Below, piece by piece: positions 15,118 through 23,434 of a stretch of 32,821 nucleotides of DNA (positions are counted from its first letter, which is position 1; every line of letters begins with the position of its first letter). The DNA is from Lewinellaceae bacterium. GTDB taxonomy: Bacteria > Bacteroidota > Bacteroidia > Chitinophagales > Saprospiraceae. The stretch is taken from contig CANJPT010000051.1 in the NCBI GenBank assembly GCA_947476195.1, forward strand, positions 1 through 32,821. Reading direction: 5' to 3'. The notes beneath the pieces are model-generated. The model ran no database searches. It had not been told where the DNA came from and worked only from the letters and a program-made list of their open reading frames with translations. Position numbers and translations under genes: made by a program.

Positions 15118-15852
15118 ATGAAAAAAATTGGATTATTACTTTGCTTCTCTGTCTTCCTTCTCGGCAAAGCCGAAGCCCAAAAAGGTATCCGTTTTGGATT
15201 TCAATCCAGCCCAACCTGGTCCTGGTTGAAAACCAGCGACCCCAAGATCGAAGGTGTAAGCTCTAACTGGGGCCTCAAGGTCGGTGCCATCTGCGAATAC
15301 TATTTTGAAGAGAATTACGCCTTGACTACCGGACTTGGCTTTGGCCTCAATCAGGGCGGAAGCCTTCAAAATGGCTACCCAGCCTGGAAACCATGGGATA
15401 AAGCAGACTTGGCTGCCATTCCTTCCGATACATTTGGCTTAAACTCTAAGCTTCACTATGGTGTCACTTATGTAGAAATTCCATTCGGTCTGAAAATGCG
15501 GGGAGGATCCAACGAGGATTCACGGGTAAAGTTTTATGCTGAATTGCCCATTTTTACCCTTGGCTTCGTTACCAAAGCCAGTGGTAATATCCTTGGTACC
15601 GCAGACCAAAATCTGAATGATGTCAATATTCGGGAAGAAGTAAAAGGAATCTCGCTCTCCTGGGGCCTGGGCGGGGGCATCGAATATGAACTCGCAACCA
15701 ATACCAGGCTTGTGGCTGGCCTTGCATTTCAAAAGCAGTTCACGGATCTCACCCGGAATGGTTCGGTGGAAGAAAGTCCCAACAAATGGGTCAAGGAAGA
15801 TTCCAAAGGAACATTTGGAAGCATCGCACTCAAAATCGGCGTGTTTTTCTAA
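15118..15852 (+). CDS. Outer-membrane beta-barrel protein
   Basis: A 244-residue protein with a clear signal peptide (MKKIGLLLCFSVFLLGKAEA, cut before Gln21) and then alternating beta-strands with glycine-rich turns typical of the small OmpX/PorT-like barrels of Bacteroidota. Strand-like segments include IRFGFQSSPTWSWLK, ALTTGLGFGLNQGG, YVEIPFGLKMR and the C-terminal GSIALKIGVFF, which ends in Phe as barrels recognised by the Bam complex do. The ATG at 15118 is chosen because the 26 residues before it in frame are not signal-like. A GACTTTTG (one mismatch from TAnnTTTG) lies at 15033-15040. Function beyond a barrel is unknown. Confidence 0.8.
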   Translation: MKKIGLLLCFSVFLLGKAEAQKGIRFGFQSSPTWSWLKTSDPKIEGVSSNWGLKVGAICEYYFEENYALTTGLGFGLNQGGSLQNGYPAWKPWDKADLAAIPSDTFGLNSKLHYGVTYVEIPFGLKMRGGSNEDSRVKFYAELPIFTLGFVTKASGNILGTADQNLNDVNIREEVKGISLSWGLGGGIEYELATNTRLVAGLAFQKQFTDLTRNGSVEESPNKWVKEDSKGTFGSIALKIGVFF

Positions 15853-15939
15853 ATTTGGTGCTGAAATAGGTGCTTAGCGCTTCTACCAATTAGCCCAAAT
15901 TGGCAGGCAAAGGTGCAATCCCCCGATTAATAAAATTAT

Positions 15940-15976
15940 ATAGCAAGCCGTGCTGTTTTACAGCACGGCTTGCTAT
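15940..15976. terminator. Hairpin terminator between convergent genes
   Basis: A perfect 16-bp stem (15940-15955 with 15961-15976; GCAAGCCGTGCTG / CAGCACGGCTTGC) with a 5-base loop. The minus-strand flank is T-rich (ATATAATTTTATT), so it best suits the ArsR-type gene, but it also sits at the right place to stop the barrel gene transcript. Confidence 0.65.
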
Positions 15977-16012
15977 GTATTACACCCATTTAAACATTAA
16001 TAAACGGCAGGT

Positions 16013-16351
16013 TTAAGCAGCAAGTTCTTCCACGAGGGAGAAAATCTGTCCTACACGGCTGCGATTGACAGAATAATAAATAAACTTTCCGTTGCGCTCT
16101 GTCTTAACCACACCAGCACTACGCAAGATGGCAAGGTGCTGGCTTGCCACACTTTGCTCCAGACGGAGTTTTACATAAATTTCAGTAACTGTCATGTGGT
16201 TATTTTCGCCCAAAAGATCGAGCATTTTTTGGCGTAACTTGTGGTTTACTGCACGTAATACCAAAGCTGCCTTACGTAGCTCGACGTAGTCGAGAGACAT
16301 ATCATGTGCCCCATTTTTGGGCGACACACGTTCGATGTTTGCTTTTCCCAT
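16013..16351 (-). CDS. ArsR-type winged-helix transcriptional regulator
   Basis: A 112-residue dimeric DNA-binding regulator. The N-terminal helix (ELRKAALVLRAVNHKLRQKMLDLL, 24-47) is followed by the helix-turn-helix (MTVTEIYVKLRLEQSVASQHLAILRSAGVV, 53-82; recognition helix about 65-77) and the wing (TERNGKFIYYSVN). It contains no cysteine, so the classic Cys metal-sensing sites are absent; it probably senses something else. It stands alone between the barrel gene and tsaB, with AT-rich palindromes upstream that could be its own operator. Family is clear; target and signal unknown. Confidence 0.88.
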   Translation of the reverse strand: MGKANIERVSPKNGAHDMSLDYVELRKAALVLRAVNHKLRQKMLDLLGENNHMTVTEIYVKLRLEQSVASQHLAILRSAGVVKTERNGKFIYYSVNRSRVGQIFSLVEELAA

Positions 16352-16448
16352 ACAAAATGTTTTAAAAAAGGTGAGTGAACCAAGTTTTGACGCATAAAAA
16401 GAGTCAATAATTGTGCCAATTTATGAGGCAAAAAAGTGACATACATTA

Positions 16449-16463
16449 TATTTTTAATATATA
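16449..16463. promoter_or_regulatory. Possible operator for the ArsR-type regulator
   Basis: TATATT-TTT-AATATA is a perfect 6-bp inverted repeat about 100 bases upstream of the regulator start, with a second palindrome ATTATAAT about 10 bases further on. The whole stretch is extremely AT-rich, so chance palindromes are expected. Confidence 0.2.
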
Positions 16464-16530
16464 ACTAAATGAATTATAATATAAAAACAGGCCATAAAAA
16501 TCAATAAATTGAAAAATAAAGTTATTTTAT

Positions 16531-17286
16531 TCAGAATACCAATTTGCTCGACGTAGTGATGTTTGGTGGCTTCATATAGAATGGCTCAAAATAAGCAATA
16601 TCTTGAAAATCAATCTTTTGAAGAAGTTGCTCCCCCAGTGTAGCAAGGTAGCGGGCAGAACATTTTTGCAACCCTGAAAAAACCACCCTTTCTGAATTTC
16701 CACCACTCCTTACTTTTTCAACGCCGTTCCCAGACAAAACAATCCTGTTAATTTCAATGCCAGTTGTATGCGCGAAAACAAAATTTTCAAACGAATTGTT
16801 TTCCAAAATCAGGGGTTGAGCCGCTGCAATTTCCCGCATATCCGCATCATACAATGCCAACCAGATTTCCTGACGCCGGGCGTCCAGCATAGCAGCGAAA
16901 ATACTTGATCCTGAGCTTTGAAGCTTAGCGCCTGAATCGATTATTACCGATTCCAAATTGTCTGTCAACTCCCGGCTTGCCAGCGCCAATGCGAACAGTG
17001 TATCTACGGCAAGGAGCGGTTTGTCCAATGCATAGCAAATCCCTTTCGCCACCGAAGCACCCACCCGCAGCGCGGTGTAAGCACCTGGGCCCCTACTCAG
17101 CGCCACCGCATCAAGTTGGTCAAGTCCTATGCCTGATAGCCTCACGCATTCCTCAATTTGGAGCGTGAGCAGTGCAGCATGACTTTGAGTCTCCAGGTTT
17201 TCAGAAAGAGCGACTACCTTGCCGTCCATACTGATGGCCGCGGAGCAGACTTCGCTGGAAGTTTCAATAAGCAGGATTTTTGCCAT
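16531..17286 (-). CDS. tsaB: tRNA N6-threonylcarbamoyladenosine synthesis protein TsaB
   Basis: TsaB pairs with TsaD to transfer threonylcarbamoyl to A37 of tRNAs that read ANN codons; it is an ASKHA-fold protein with a structural role. The 251-residue product begins MAKILLIETSSEVCSAAIS, with the family segments SHAALL, LDAVALSRGPGAYTALRVG and AKGICYALDKPLLAVDTL. It is slightly longer than E. coli TsaB (about 231). A divergent promoter pair and a long hairpin lie upstream, the hairpin falling in its mRNA leader. TsaD and the other partners are not in this window. Confidence 0.93.
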   Translation of the reverse strand: MAKILLIETSSEVCSAAISMDGKVVALSENLETQSHAALLTLQIEECVRLSGIGLDQLDAVALSRGPGAYTALRVGASVAKGICYALDKPLLAVDTLFALALASRELTDNLESVIIDSGAKLQSSGSSIFAAMLDARRQEIWLALYDADMREIAAAQPLILENNSFENFVFAHTTGIEINRIVLSGNGVEKVRSGGNSERVVFSGLQKCSARYLATLGEQLLQKIDFQDIAYFEPFYMKPPNITTSSKLVF

Positions 17287-17308
17287 CTTGGAAGAATGTT
17301 TTTATCCT

Positions 17309-17378
17309 ATAGTCCACTATAAGGCACAAAGTTGTTTTGCTGAGAAAATCAGTCTACGATGTGCCTTATGTGGACTAT
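17309..17378. other. Large imperfect hairpin in the tsaB leader
   Basis: The arm at 17309-17328 (ATAGTCCACTATAAGGCACA) is the inverse of 17360-17378 with a single extra base, a 19-bp stem around a 31-base loop. It lies between the putative tsaB promoter and its start. The GTGGACTATG and GTGCC words recall the other TGTGG-type palindromes in this window, but it is not a clear copy of that family. Confidence 0.55.
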
Positions 17379-17403
17379 GTAGTATATAAAGAAAATGTGC
17401 CCA

Positions 17404-17411
17404 CAAAAGTA
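17404..17411 (-). promoter_or_regulatory. -7 element TACTTTTG for tsaB
   Basis: CAAAAGTA on the plus strand reads TACTTTTG on the minus strand, a full TAnnTTTG match. Transcription would start near 17397, giving a tsaB leader of about 110 bases that contains the hairpin at 17309-17378. No TTG stands at the best -33 distance. Confidence 0.45.
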
Positions 17412-17425
17412 CGCCCGGCTCGCCC

Positions 17426-17433
17426 TACTTTTG
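17426..17433 (+). promoter_or_regulatory. -7 element TACTTTTG for the DUF4286 gene
   Basis: A full TAnnTTTG match facing right, 14 bases from the mirror-image element for tsaB. Transcription would start near 17440, about 90 bases before the ATG at 17529. No good -33 TTG is visible. Confidence 0.45.
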
Positions 17434-17528
17434 GCCCGATTTTACTTTGGAACATTCCCTCCGCTTTCCCAACAGCCCAAATTGCCGTCTGGAGAAAGCC
17501 AAAACTTGAACTTTATAAATTTTGACCT

Positions 17529-17852
17529 ATGCTCATTTACAATGTAACCGTAACAGTTGACATCGATATACACGAAGACTGGCTCCGTTGGATGCGCGAA
17601 ACGCATATCCCAGACGTGATGATCACCGGCATGTTCATTTCTTACAGAATAAGCCGCCTGATCGGCCACGAACATGAGGAGGTTGAAATCTATTCCATAC
17701 AATATGTAGTGGAAGATATGGACCACCTGATCCGTTATCAAAACGAATTTGGCCCTGAGTTACAAAGCCAGCACAAAGCCCGGTTTGGGGATCAATATGA
17801 CGTATTCCGAACGGTAATGGAAATGATCGAGCATAACGAAGTGATGAAGTAG
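17529..17852 (+). CDS. DUF4286 family protein
   Basis: A 107-residue cytoplasmic protein matching the DUF4286 pattern: MLIYNVTVTVDIDIHEDWLRWM at the start, then HIPDVMITGMF, a variable beta segment and a C-terminal helix (FRTVMEMIE). The strand pattern suggests a small ferredoxin-like (dimeric alpha-beta barrel) fold. The family is common in Bacteroidota and has no known function to my knowledge. It may be co-transcribed with aroA 103 bases downstream, although that could be chance. Confidence 0.8.
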   Translation: MLIYNVTVTVDIDIHEDWLRWMRETHIPDVMITGMFISYRISRLIGHEHEEVEIYSIQYVVEDMDHLIRYQNEFGPELQSQHKARFGDQYDVFRTVMEMIEHNEVMK

Positions 17853-17955
17853 TTGAGGGAAAAAGCCCACAAAAAATATGCTTTACACAGGCTGGTTACC
17901 TGATTTCGAAAATCCTAAAGTCCATGAAATTGAGCTTTAGGAAAGGGGAGAAAAA

Positions 17956-19260
17956 ATGACCCAACGACGCCAAATGACAAAAAATGACAATTTGACCATC
18001 ATCCATCTATCCAAAACCTCCCGTGTTTTACAGGGCACCATCCAGTTGGATGGCTCAAAAAGCATCAGCAATCGTGCCCTCATCGCACTCGCTTTGGCCG
18101 GAGACAAACCCGAAGGCTGGCTTTCTAACTTGTCTACTTCAAAAGACACGCAGACTTTACTACAGCTTTTGGTGCCGGGCGCAACCCAATTTGACACAGG
18201 CGATGCAGGCACAACGTTTCGGTTTATGACGGCTTTTCTCGCCATACAAGCGGGCGAACAAGTGCTTACAGGATCTCCAAGGATGCTCGAACGCCCGGTG
18301 GGACCGCTGGTAGAAGCCTTGCGTGAACTCGGTGCTGACATTGAGTTTTTAGGTAATGCTGGATATCCTCCCTTGAAGATCGGCGAAATGAAACCCCGTA
18401 GCCGCCGTGTTCATGTTTCAGCCAAGGTGAGCAGTCAGTTTCTATCCGCGCTTTTGCTCATCGGGCCTTATTTGCCGGAAGGCCTGGAACTGATACCTGA
18501 AGGTCCGCTGGTATCACGGCCATACCTGGAAATGACCCTGGGACTGATGCGACATTTTGGCGCCACAGTGGAATGGCAGGGCGAGGCGATTGTAGTTGAA
18601 CCCGGATCCTACCATCCGAAACCTTTAGTTGTGGAGGCCGATTGGTCGGCGGCCTCGTACTGGTATGCGATGGCGGCGTTTTCAGAAGACCTGGACCTGA
18701 CCTTACTTGGGCTTCAGGAAGGCAGTTGGCAAGGTGATGCTGAGGTGCCTGAGATGATGCAACGTTTTGGTATTCAATCAATTTTCGGAGAAAACAAAGT
18801 ACACCTGAGCAAAACAGGCGCTACCCCAAGGCCATTTTTTGAAAAGGACTTTTTAGCATGTCCTGACATCGCCCAAACACTCGCAGTAATCTGTGCCGGA
18901 CATGGAACCAACGGAGTTTTTAGCGGATTGGAAACCTTAAGCATTAAAGAAACCGACCGGATTGGCGCCTTAAAGGCCGAATTAGGGAAAGTAGGATGCT
19001 TTTTTACAAAACTACCCGCCCGGTTTTCAAAAAAATGGCCCGATAGGACCTTTTACAGCCTGGAGGAACAGGCAGATCTTTCATCCGTACCTCGTTTTGC
19101 TACCCATGGAGATCACCGAATGGCCATGGCATTTGCAGCATTTGCAATGCTTGCTCCGGTGGAAATTGAAAACCCGGAAGTGGTGTCAAAATCGTACCCG
19201 CAGTTTTGGGAGCATTTGAAACAAATGGGCTTTGATGCAACGTATCTCCGGCATCTATAA
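17956..19260 (+). CDS. aroA: 3-phosphoshikimate 1-carboxyvinyltransferase (EPSP synthase)
   Basis: AroA joins phosphoenolpyruvate to shikimate 3-phosphate, the sixth step of the shikimate pathway to aromatic amino acids. The 434-residue enzyme shows LDGSKSISNRALI (31-43, with Lys35, Ser36 and Arg40), GDAGTTFRF (82-90), KVSSQF (157-162), the catalytic Asp in CPDIAQTLA (Asp304), KETDR (331-335) and GDHRMAM (385-391). The usual GNAGT loop reads GDAGT here, and the residue after Arg in TFRF is Phe, where E. coli has Pro. The start at 17956 follows a purine-rich stretch (AGGAAAGGGGAG); a second ATG at 17974 would also give a complete enzyme. Confidence 0.95.
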   Translation: MTQRRQMTKNDNLTIIHLSKTSRVLQGTIQLDGSKSISNRALIALALAGDKPEGWLSNLSTSKDTQTLLQLLVPGATQFDTGDAGTTFRFMTAFLAIQAGEQVLTGSPRMLERPVGPLVEALRELGADIEFLGNAGYPPLKIGEMKPRSRRVHVSAKVSSQFLSALLLIGPYLPEGLELIPEGPLVSRPYLEMTLGLMRHFGATVEWQGEAIVVEPGSYHPKPLVVEADWSAASYWYAMAAFSEDLDLTLLGLQEGSWQGDAEVPEMMQRFGIQSIFGENKVHLSKTGATPRPFFEKDFLACPDIAQTLAVICAGHGTNGVFSGLETLSIKETDRIGALKAELGKVGCFFTKLPARFSKKWPDRTFYSLEEQADLSSVPRFATHGDHRMAMAFAAFAMLAPVEIENPEVVSKSYPQFWEHLKQMGFDATYLRHL

Positions 19261-19430
19261 TTAAATCATGAACACAGGAAAACTAACCAAACCATTCCAT
19301 CCACCTATATCCGTCAGCTGGTTATAAACCAGGCTGATGTGCTCGAGTATATAGCCGGTACCCGGAAAGATTGGGGATTGGCACAGGATGTCTGGATCCG
19401 GCGAAAGCGGGTTTAGTTTATTCCATTGCC
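19261..19430 (+). other. Short spacer with an open frame continuing aroA past its stop
   Basis: After the aroA TAA the same frame stays open to a TAG at 19414-19416 and encodes a plausible-looking stretch including TYIRQLVINQADVLEYIAG. It has no ATG in frame and is most likely chance or a decayed remnant. An imperfect hairpin (CAGCTGGTT / AACCAGGCTG, about 19315-19336) lies in it, without a T-run. Confidence 0.2.
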
Positions 19431-20840
19431 TTATGGGGCCTTCAAAGGCTTAGTTACCTTCTTTTTCCCAAGGGGCGCTTTTTTCGGAGTCACCGTTTCT
19501 GTCCCGACAATTTCTGTTTGAGGAAGCTCTGCAGCCACCAGATTGGCCGATTCTATCGTCGGAACTTCGTTTATGATCTGCAGCCCAGACCCTTTGGGCA
19601 GCTGCTTACCCAGACCCAACATTTTAAAAATCCAGGCATAAATGGCCGAAAAGAAGGTCTTCTCCACTAAAAAAGTCAGTACAGTCGTAAACACAGTGGT
19701 GCACAAAATAATAGAAAAGACCACGGATTGAATGATTTCCCCGCCTTCTACGCCTTGTTGTACAGGTAGCGATGCAAGGACAGCTGCCCCCAGCCCTTTA
19801 GGGATCATGGTAGCCATATAAGAGGCGTCTTTGAGGGAGGTACTACGCGACACAGAGAGACACACCACAGGAATGCGCACCAGGAATAAAAAGCCGGTGA
19901 TGCCCGCACCCAATAGCATCCATTGCCAATCCTGCAGGCGTACAGAGATACCGATATAGACAAAAAAGAAAGTGCGGAGCAGGAATACCGCTTCGGAAAA
20001 AAAGGCTCGTTCGTGGTCGTTCAAGGAGATCGGTTTGCGCGAAATAGCATTGCGCATGATCGGTGGACCCAGTACATCAATATTGCCTAATGTGATGCCA
20101 AAAGCCAGTGCTGCAATGGGGCCGGAATAGTTGAGCATCTCCACAATCCCGTAAAGAATAAAAACAAAAGCCGGGGTGGTAAAAACCGTATTTTGGAGTG
20201 TGCGCATCTTATTCAGCATAATACTCCAACCAAATGCACCCGCCACACCAAGCATTACGGCAAGAATAAAAGCTGCGATCATCTGACCCGTTACAATCGC
20301 GACATCAAAAGTGCCAATTTTATACGCTGTAAGCAGCGTAAGCGGGACAGCCAGCGTGAAAACATCTGAAAAGGCTGACTCCAACACTAGAATGGTGCGG
20401 GTTCGTTCGCCCATCGGAAACTGCTTTACCAACGTAGTAACCACCGCTGAAGAAGTACCTCCCACAATACTCCCCAGCATCAGAGACCGCAAAATACCCA
20501 GGTCCGTGTAATAGAATGTGATACCTCCCGCAACCAAACAAGTAGCTACGAAGTTGTATGTAGTGATTCGTGCCGTACCGCCAATAGAGTTGATGAGTGG
20601 TTCAAGGCGTTGGTCAATACCACTTTCAAATAGAATGAATACCAGCGTTATAGTCGTAAAAACAGGTCCTAAAGCACCAAATTTTTCGGGTGAGATCACA
20701 TGATATACTGGCCCCAATAATAGCCCTATAATAAAAAGCCATAGCACATCCGGTATCTTCGTGCGCGTAAAAAGCGCGGCAAACCAGTGCGACAAAAAAA
20801 TGGTACAGCCGACAAATACAATCGTGAGCGCAGTAGGCAT
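19431..20840 (-). CDS. Cation/proton antiporter (CPA family)
   Basis: A 469-residue inner-membrane protein with about 12-13 helices that would exchange Na+ or K+ for H+. Helix signatures include IPDVLWLFIIGLLLGP, LVFILFESGID (family position after helix 3), GSIVGGTSSAVV, and ESAFSDVFTLAVPL with Glu154 and Asp159 as probable ion-site residues. The late motif MIPKGLGAAVLASLP is also typical of CPA1 exchangers. After about residue 420 comes a soluble tail of roughly 50 residues that ends in a Lys/Pro-rich segment (PKKAPLGKKKVTKPLKAP); no TrkA-type nucleotide domain is present. It is divergent from the DCC-family gene across a repeat-rich spacer. Confidence 0.85.
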   Translation of the reverse strand: MPTALTIVFVGCTIFLSHWFAALFTRTKIPDVLWLFIIGLLLGPVYHVISPEKFGALGPVFTTITLVFILFESGIDQRLEPLINSIGGTARITTYNFVATCLVAGGITFYYTDLGILRSLMLGSIVGGTSSAVVTTLVKQFPMGERTRTILVLESAFSDVFTLAVPLTLLTAYKIGTFDVAIVTGQMIAAFILAVMLGVAGAFGWSIMLNKMRTLQNTVFTTPAFVFILYGIVEMLNYSGPIAALAFGITLGNIDVLGPPIMRNAISRKPISLNDHERAFFSEAVFLLRTFFFVYIGISVRLQDWQWMLLGAGITGFLFLVRIPVVCLSVSRSTSLKDASYMATMIPKGLGAAVLASLPVQQGVEGGEIIQSVVFSIILCTTVFTTVLTFLVEKTFFSAIYAWIFKMLGLGKQLPKGSGLQIINEVPTIESANLVAAELPQTEIVGTETVTPKKAPLGKKKVTKPLKAP

Positions 20841-20849
20841 TTTTAAAAA

Positions 20850-20976
20850 ATGTGGACAATGTGTTTAATGTGCTTAATGTGGCCAATGGGAGTAATGTGG
20901 TCAATTTTGCCCGGCCGAGCCCAAAAACACATTGGCTACATTTAGCTAATTGACCACATTCCTACAATTAACCACA
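20850..20976. repeat. Cluster of CACATTGACCACATT-family units (copy 2)
   Basis: Left half: AATGTGGACAATGTG, then TTAATGTGCTTAATGTGG and AATGTGGTCAATT (20894-20906). Right half on the opposite orientation: ACACATTGGCTACATT, AATTGACCACATT (20948-20960) and AATTAACCACATT. The pair AATGTGGTCAATT / AATTGACCACATT is a perfect 13-bp inverted repeat around a GC-rich core (GCCCGGCCGAGCCC). It occupies nearly the whole spacer between the divergent antiporter and DCC genes. Confidence 0.7.
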
Positions 20977-21029
20977 TTTAAAGCGGGTGGGCGAAAGTAA
21001 TCAGCCAAAAACAAACTCAATGTAAAATT

Positions 21030-21461
21030 ATGGCGCAAGTACCTAATATCTCCGATCATCAGGCATCCGACCACCCGATTCTCCTTTTCGATGGTGTGTG
21101 TAACTTGTGTAATGCCTCGGTTCAATGGATTCTGAAACGAGATTTGAAGGGACAATTTCGCTTTGCATCCTTGCAATCTGAAATTGGCCAGCAATACTTA
21201 CAAAAATATAGGCTTGAATCTCAGCACTTTGACACGGCCGTGCTGGTCTCTGGTGAACAAATTTTTCTGCGCTCCGATGCCGCCCTGGAAATCCTGCGCC
21301 GAATTGGTGGATTATGGAGCCTACTGTATTTTTTTAAGATCGTGCCGCGCCCCTTGCGCAATGCCGTTTACAATCTGGTTGCACGCAACCGGTATAAATG
21401 GTTTGGGTATAGTGAGGAATGTATGCTACCCAGGACCGAATGGAAAGAGCAGTTTTTATGA
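21030..21461 (+). CDS. DCC-family thiol-disulfide oxidoreductase-like protein (DUF393)
   Basis: A 143-residue protein with the family-defining motif PILLFDGVCNLCNASVQWIL near residues 16-35; the Cys-x-x-Cys pair (CNLC) is the presumed redox centre, after an Asp-Gly-Val start. The central segment FRFASLQSEIGQQYL and the C-terminal YKWFG segment also fit. DCC proteins have a thioredoxin-like fold; their substrates are largely unknown. There is no signal peptide, so it is probably cytoplasmic or membrane-associated. It is transcribed away from the antiporter gene. Confidence 0.88.
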   Translation: MAQVPNISDHQASDHPILLFDGVCNLCNASVQWILKRDLKGQFRFASLQSEIGQQYLQKYRLESQHFDTAVLVSGEQIFLRSDAALEILRRIGGLWSLLYFFKIVPRPLRNAVYNLVARNRYKWFGYSEECMLPRTEWKEQFL

Positions 21462-21647
21462 TCGGACTATTTTTATAACAGTAGTTTTATCCGTTGGACG
21501 TACTCTGCCAACATCTAAAGCATAGCCTTAAACGTATCGCGCCCACTAAAGTTTGAAATATTCCATTCGTGCAATTATAACTTGTGGCCCATTATTTTTA
21601 GCGCTTAATCCATAGCAAATCTCTTTTACCATTTTATCAATTTTACC

Positions 21648-23429
21648 ATGAACAAACTTTTCTCTCTTCGGCGGATATTGGCGATTGTCGCTATGCTTGT
21701 GGCCGCCTTGCTACTTTACCCCATCCTTTTTGGAAAAAAGAAAACCCGCACACCAGAAGAAGTTTTTGTCAGGATTGATTCCGCCCCAAACAATTTCAAC
21801 ACTTTTTTATCAGGAGGACATGCTCCTTCCACATTTGTGTCGCGACAAACATTCCAAACGTTAGGCGACCTCGACCCGAAGACTTTGGAAATTAAACCTT
21901 TGCTTGTGAAGGCTATTCCAACCGTTCGAATGGTCCAGGACGGACCACGCAAAGGTTCATTTGCTTACGACTTTGAAATTAACCCAGAAGCTACCTGGGA
22001 TAATGGCACACCAGTCACGGCCAATGACGTGGCATTCACCCTTAAAATCATCTGTCACCCGGGACTCCCATCTACTTGGCGTGGATATTTAGCTCAATTA
22101 TCCGGGATAGAGATCGATCCTTCCGATTCAAAAAAATTCAGCTTATTTTTTAACAGTTTTTACATGCTTTCTCTCGAAACGCTATGTAACACACCTATTT
22201 ATCCGGCCTATAATTATGACGCCGCCAATAGGCTGACCAATATTCCATTGAGTGATTTTTTAGATACCAGTAAAACGGCTGCCTTGGTTATTGATCCTAA
22301 TTTGAAAGCTTTTGTGGAAGAATTTAGCCAGGCAAAATTTGCCAACGATCCCAATGCTATTTCGGGAAGTGGGCCTTATCGCCTCGAGCTGATGAACGAA
22401 CAGGGAGCTATCATGGTAAAAAAACAAAACTGGTGGGGTGATAACGCAGTCGAGCAGTATCCAATGCTGGCAGCTTTCCCTAAAAAATTGGTCTATAAAG
22501 TAGTAAAAGATGACCTGACCCTGGAAAACATGATCAAAAACGGTGAGTTAGACCTGATCGGTGGGGTCATTAATCCGGCGAAATTTTTGGAAATGAAGGC
22601 CAACGATACCCTGGCTTCCAAATATAATTTCTTAGCCATTGGTACAACCCAATACAACCGTTGGGTGCTCAATCACAGGAACCCCATCCTTGCCGATGTT
22701 CAAGTGCGTCAGGCACTCACCCATATCGTGGATTACGATTATTTTGTAAATCAGGTACAGCGTGGCATGGCAGTGCGAATCGCCGTACCAATGCCCCCTG
22801 ACAGACCCTATTACGCCAAAAACATCCCTTTGCCTGATTTCAACATAGCCAAAGCCAAAGCCATACTTGCGCAGGCCGGATGGACCGACACAGATGGAAA
22901 TGGTATTTTAGACAAGGTAATCAATGGAAAACGCCAACAACTTTCCTTCAAATTGATGGCAGCAATGTCCATTAAAACCAATGAATTATTTGCCAATAGT
23001 TTAAAAGAAACCGCTCGACAAGCAGGTATTGACCTTATACTTGCAAGCGCAGACCTGTCGGTGATGAGCGCAGATACCCGTAGTGGAAATTTCGATAGCG
23101 CTTTGCTGGGCGTCGCGCTTTTCCCGGGACAAGTGGAATATTACCAACGTTTTCACTCGAAAAGTCTGTCCCCTGCAGGCGACAACCGCGCAGGATATAT
23201 CAGTGCAAAAGCAGACAGCCTGATCGAGGCCATCCGTTCGCAGCCCGACGTAGCCAAGCGAAATGATTTGTATCTTCAGGTACAGCAAGTCTTTTACGAT
23301 GAAATACCTGAAATTGTGCTATTCGCACCCACACAGCGTATCATCATCTCCAAAAAATTTGAGCCTGGCTTGGAGAGTGGAAATAGACCTGGATATTACG
23401 AACATTTTGCGCGAATGAAACCAGAATAA
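21648..23429 (+). CDS. ABC transporter substrate-binding protein, oligopeptide type (family 5)
   Basis: A 593-residue periplasm-facing protein of the SBP_bac_5 family, which bind peptides, nickel or other small solutes. Marks are ATWDNGTPVTANDVAFTLK near residues 115-133, SGSGPYRLE, an NRWVLNHRNPILADVQVRQALTHIVDYD segment and a C-terminal EIPEIVLFAPT. The N-terminus has a hydrophobic helix (about 9-27, LAIVAMLVAALLLYPILFG) and a KKK stop, but no lipobox cysteine, so it appears to be an uncleaved membrane-anchored form. No permease or ATPase genes flank it, which is unusual for this family but common in Bacteroidota orphans. Confidence 0.85.
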   Translation: MNKLFSLRRILAIVAMLVAALLLYPILFGKKKTRTPEEVFVRIDSAPNNFNTFLSGGHAPSTFVSRQTFQTLGDLDPKTLEIKPLLVKAIPTVRMVQDGPRKGSFAYDFEINPEATWDNGTPVTANDVAFTLKIICHPGLPSTWRGYLAQLSGIEIDPSDSKKFSLFFNSFYMLSLETLCNTPIYPAYNYDAANRLTNIPLSDFLDTSKTAALVIDPNLKAFVEEFSQAKFANDPNAISGSGPYRLELMNEQGAIMVKKQNWWGDNAVEQYPMLAAFPKKLVYKVVKDDLTLENMIKNGELDLIGGVINPAKFLEMKANDTLASKYNFLAIGTTQYNRWVLNHRNPILADVQVRQALTHIVDYDYFVNQVQRGMAVRIAVPMPPDRPYYAKNIPLPDFNIAKAKAILAQAGWTDTDGNGILDKVINGKRQQLSFKLMAAMSIKTNELFANSLKETARQAGIDLILASADLSVMSADTRSGNFDSALLGVALFPGQVEYYQRFHSKSLSPAGDNRAGYISAKADSLIEAIRSQPDVAKRNDLYLQVQQVFYDEIPEIVLFAPTQRIIISKKFEPGLESGNRPGYYEHFARMKPE

Positions 23430-23434
23430 ACCAT

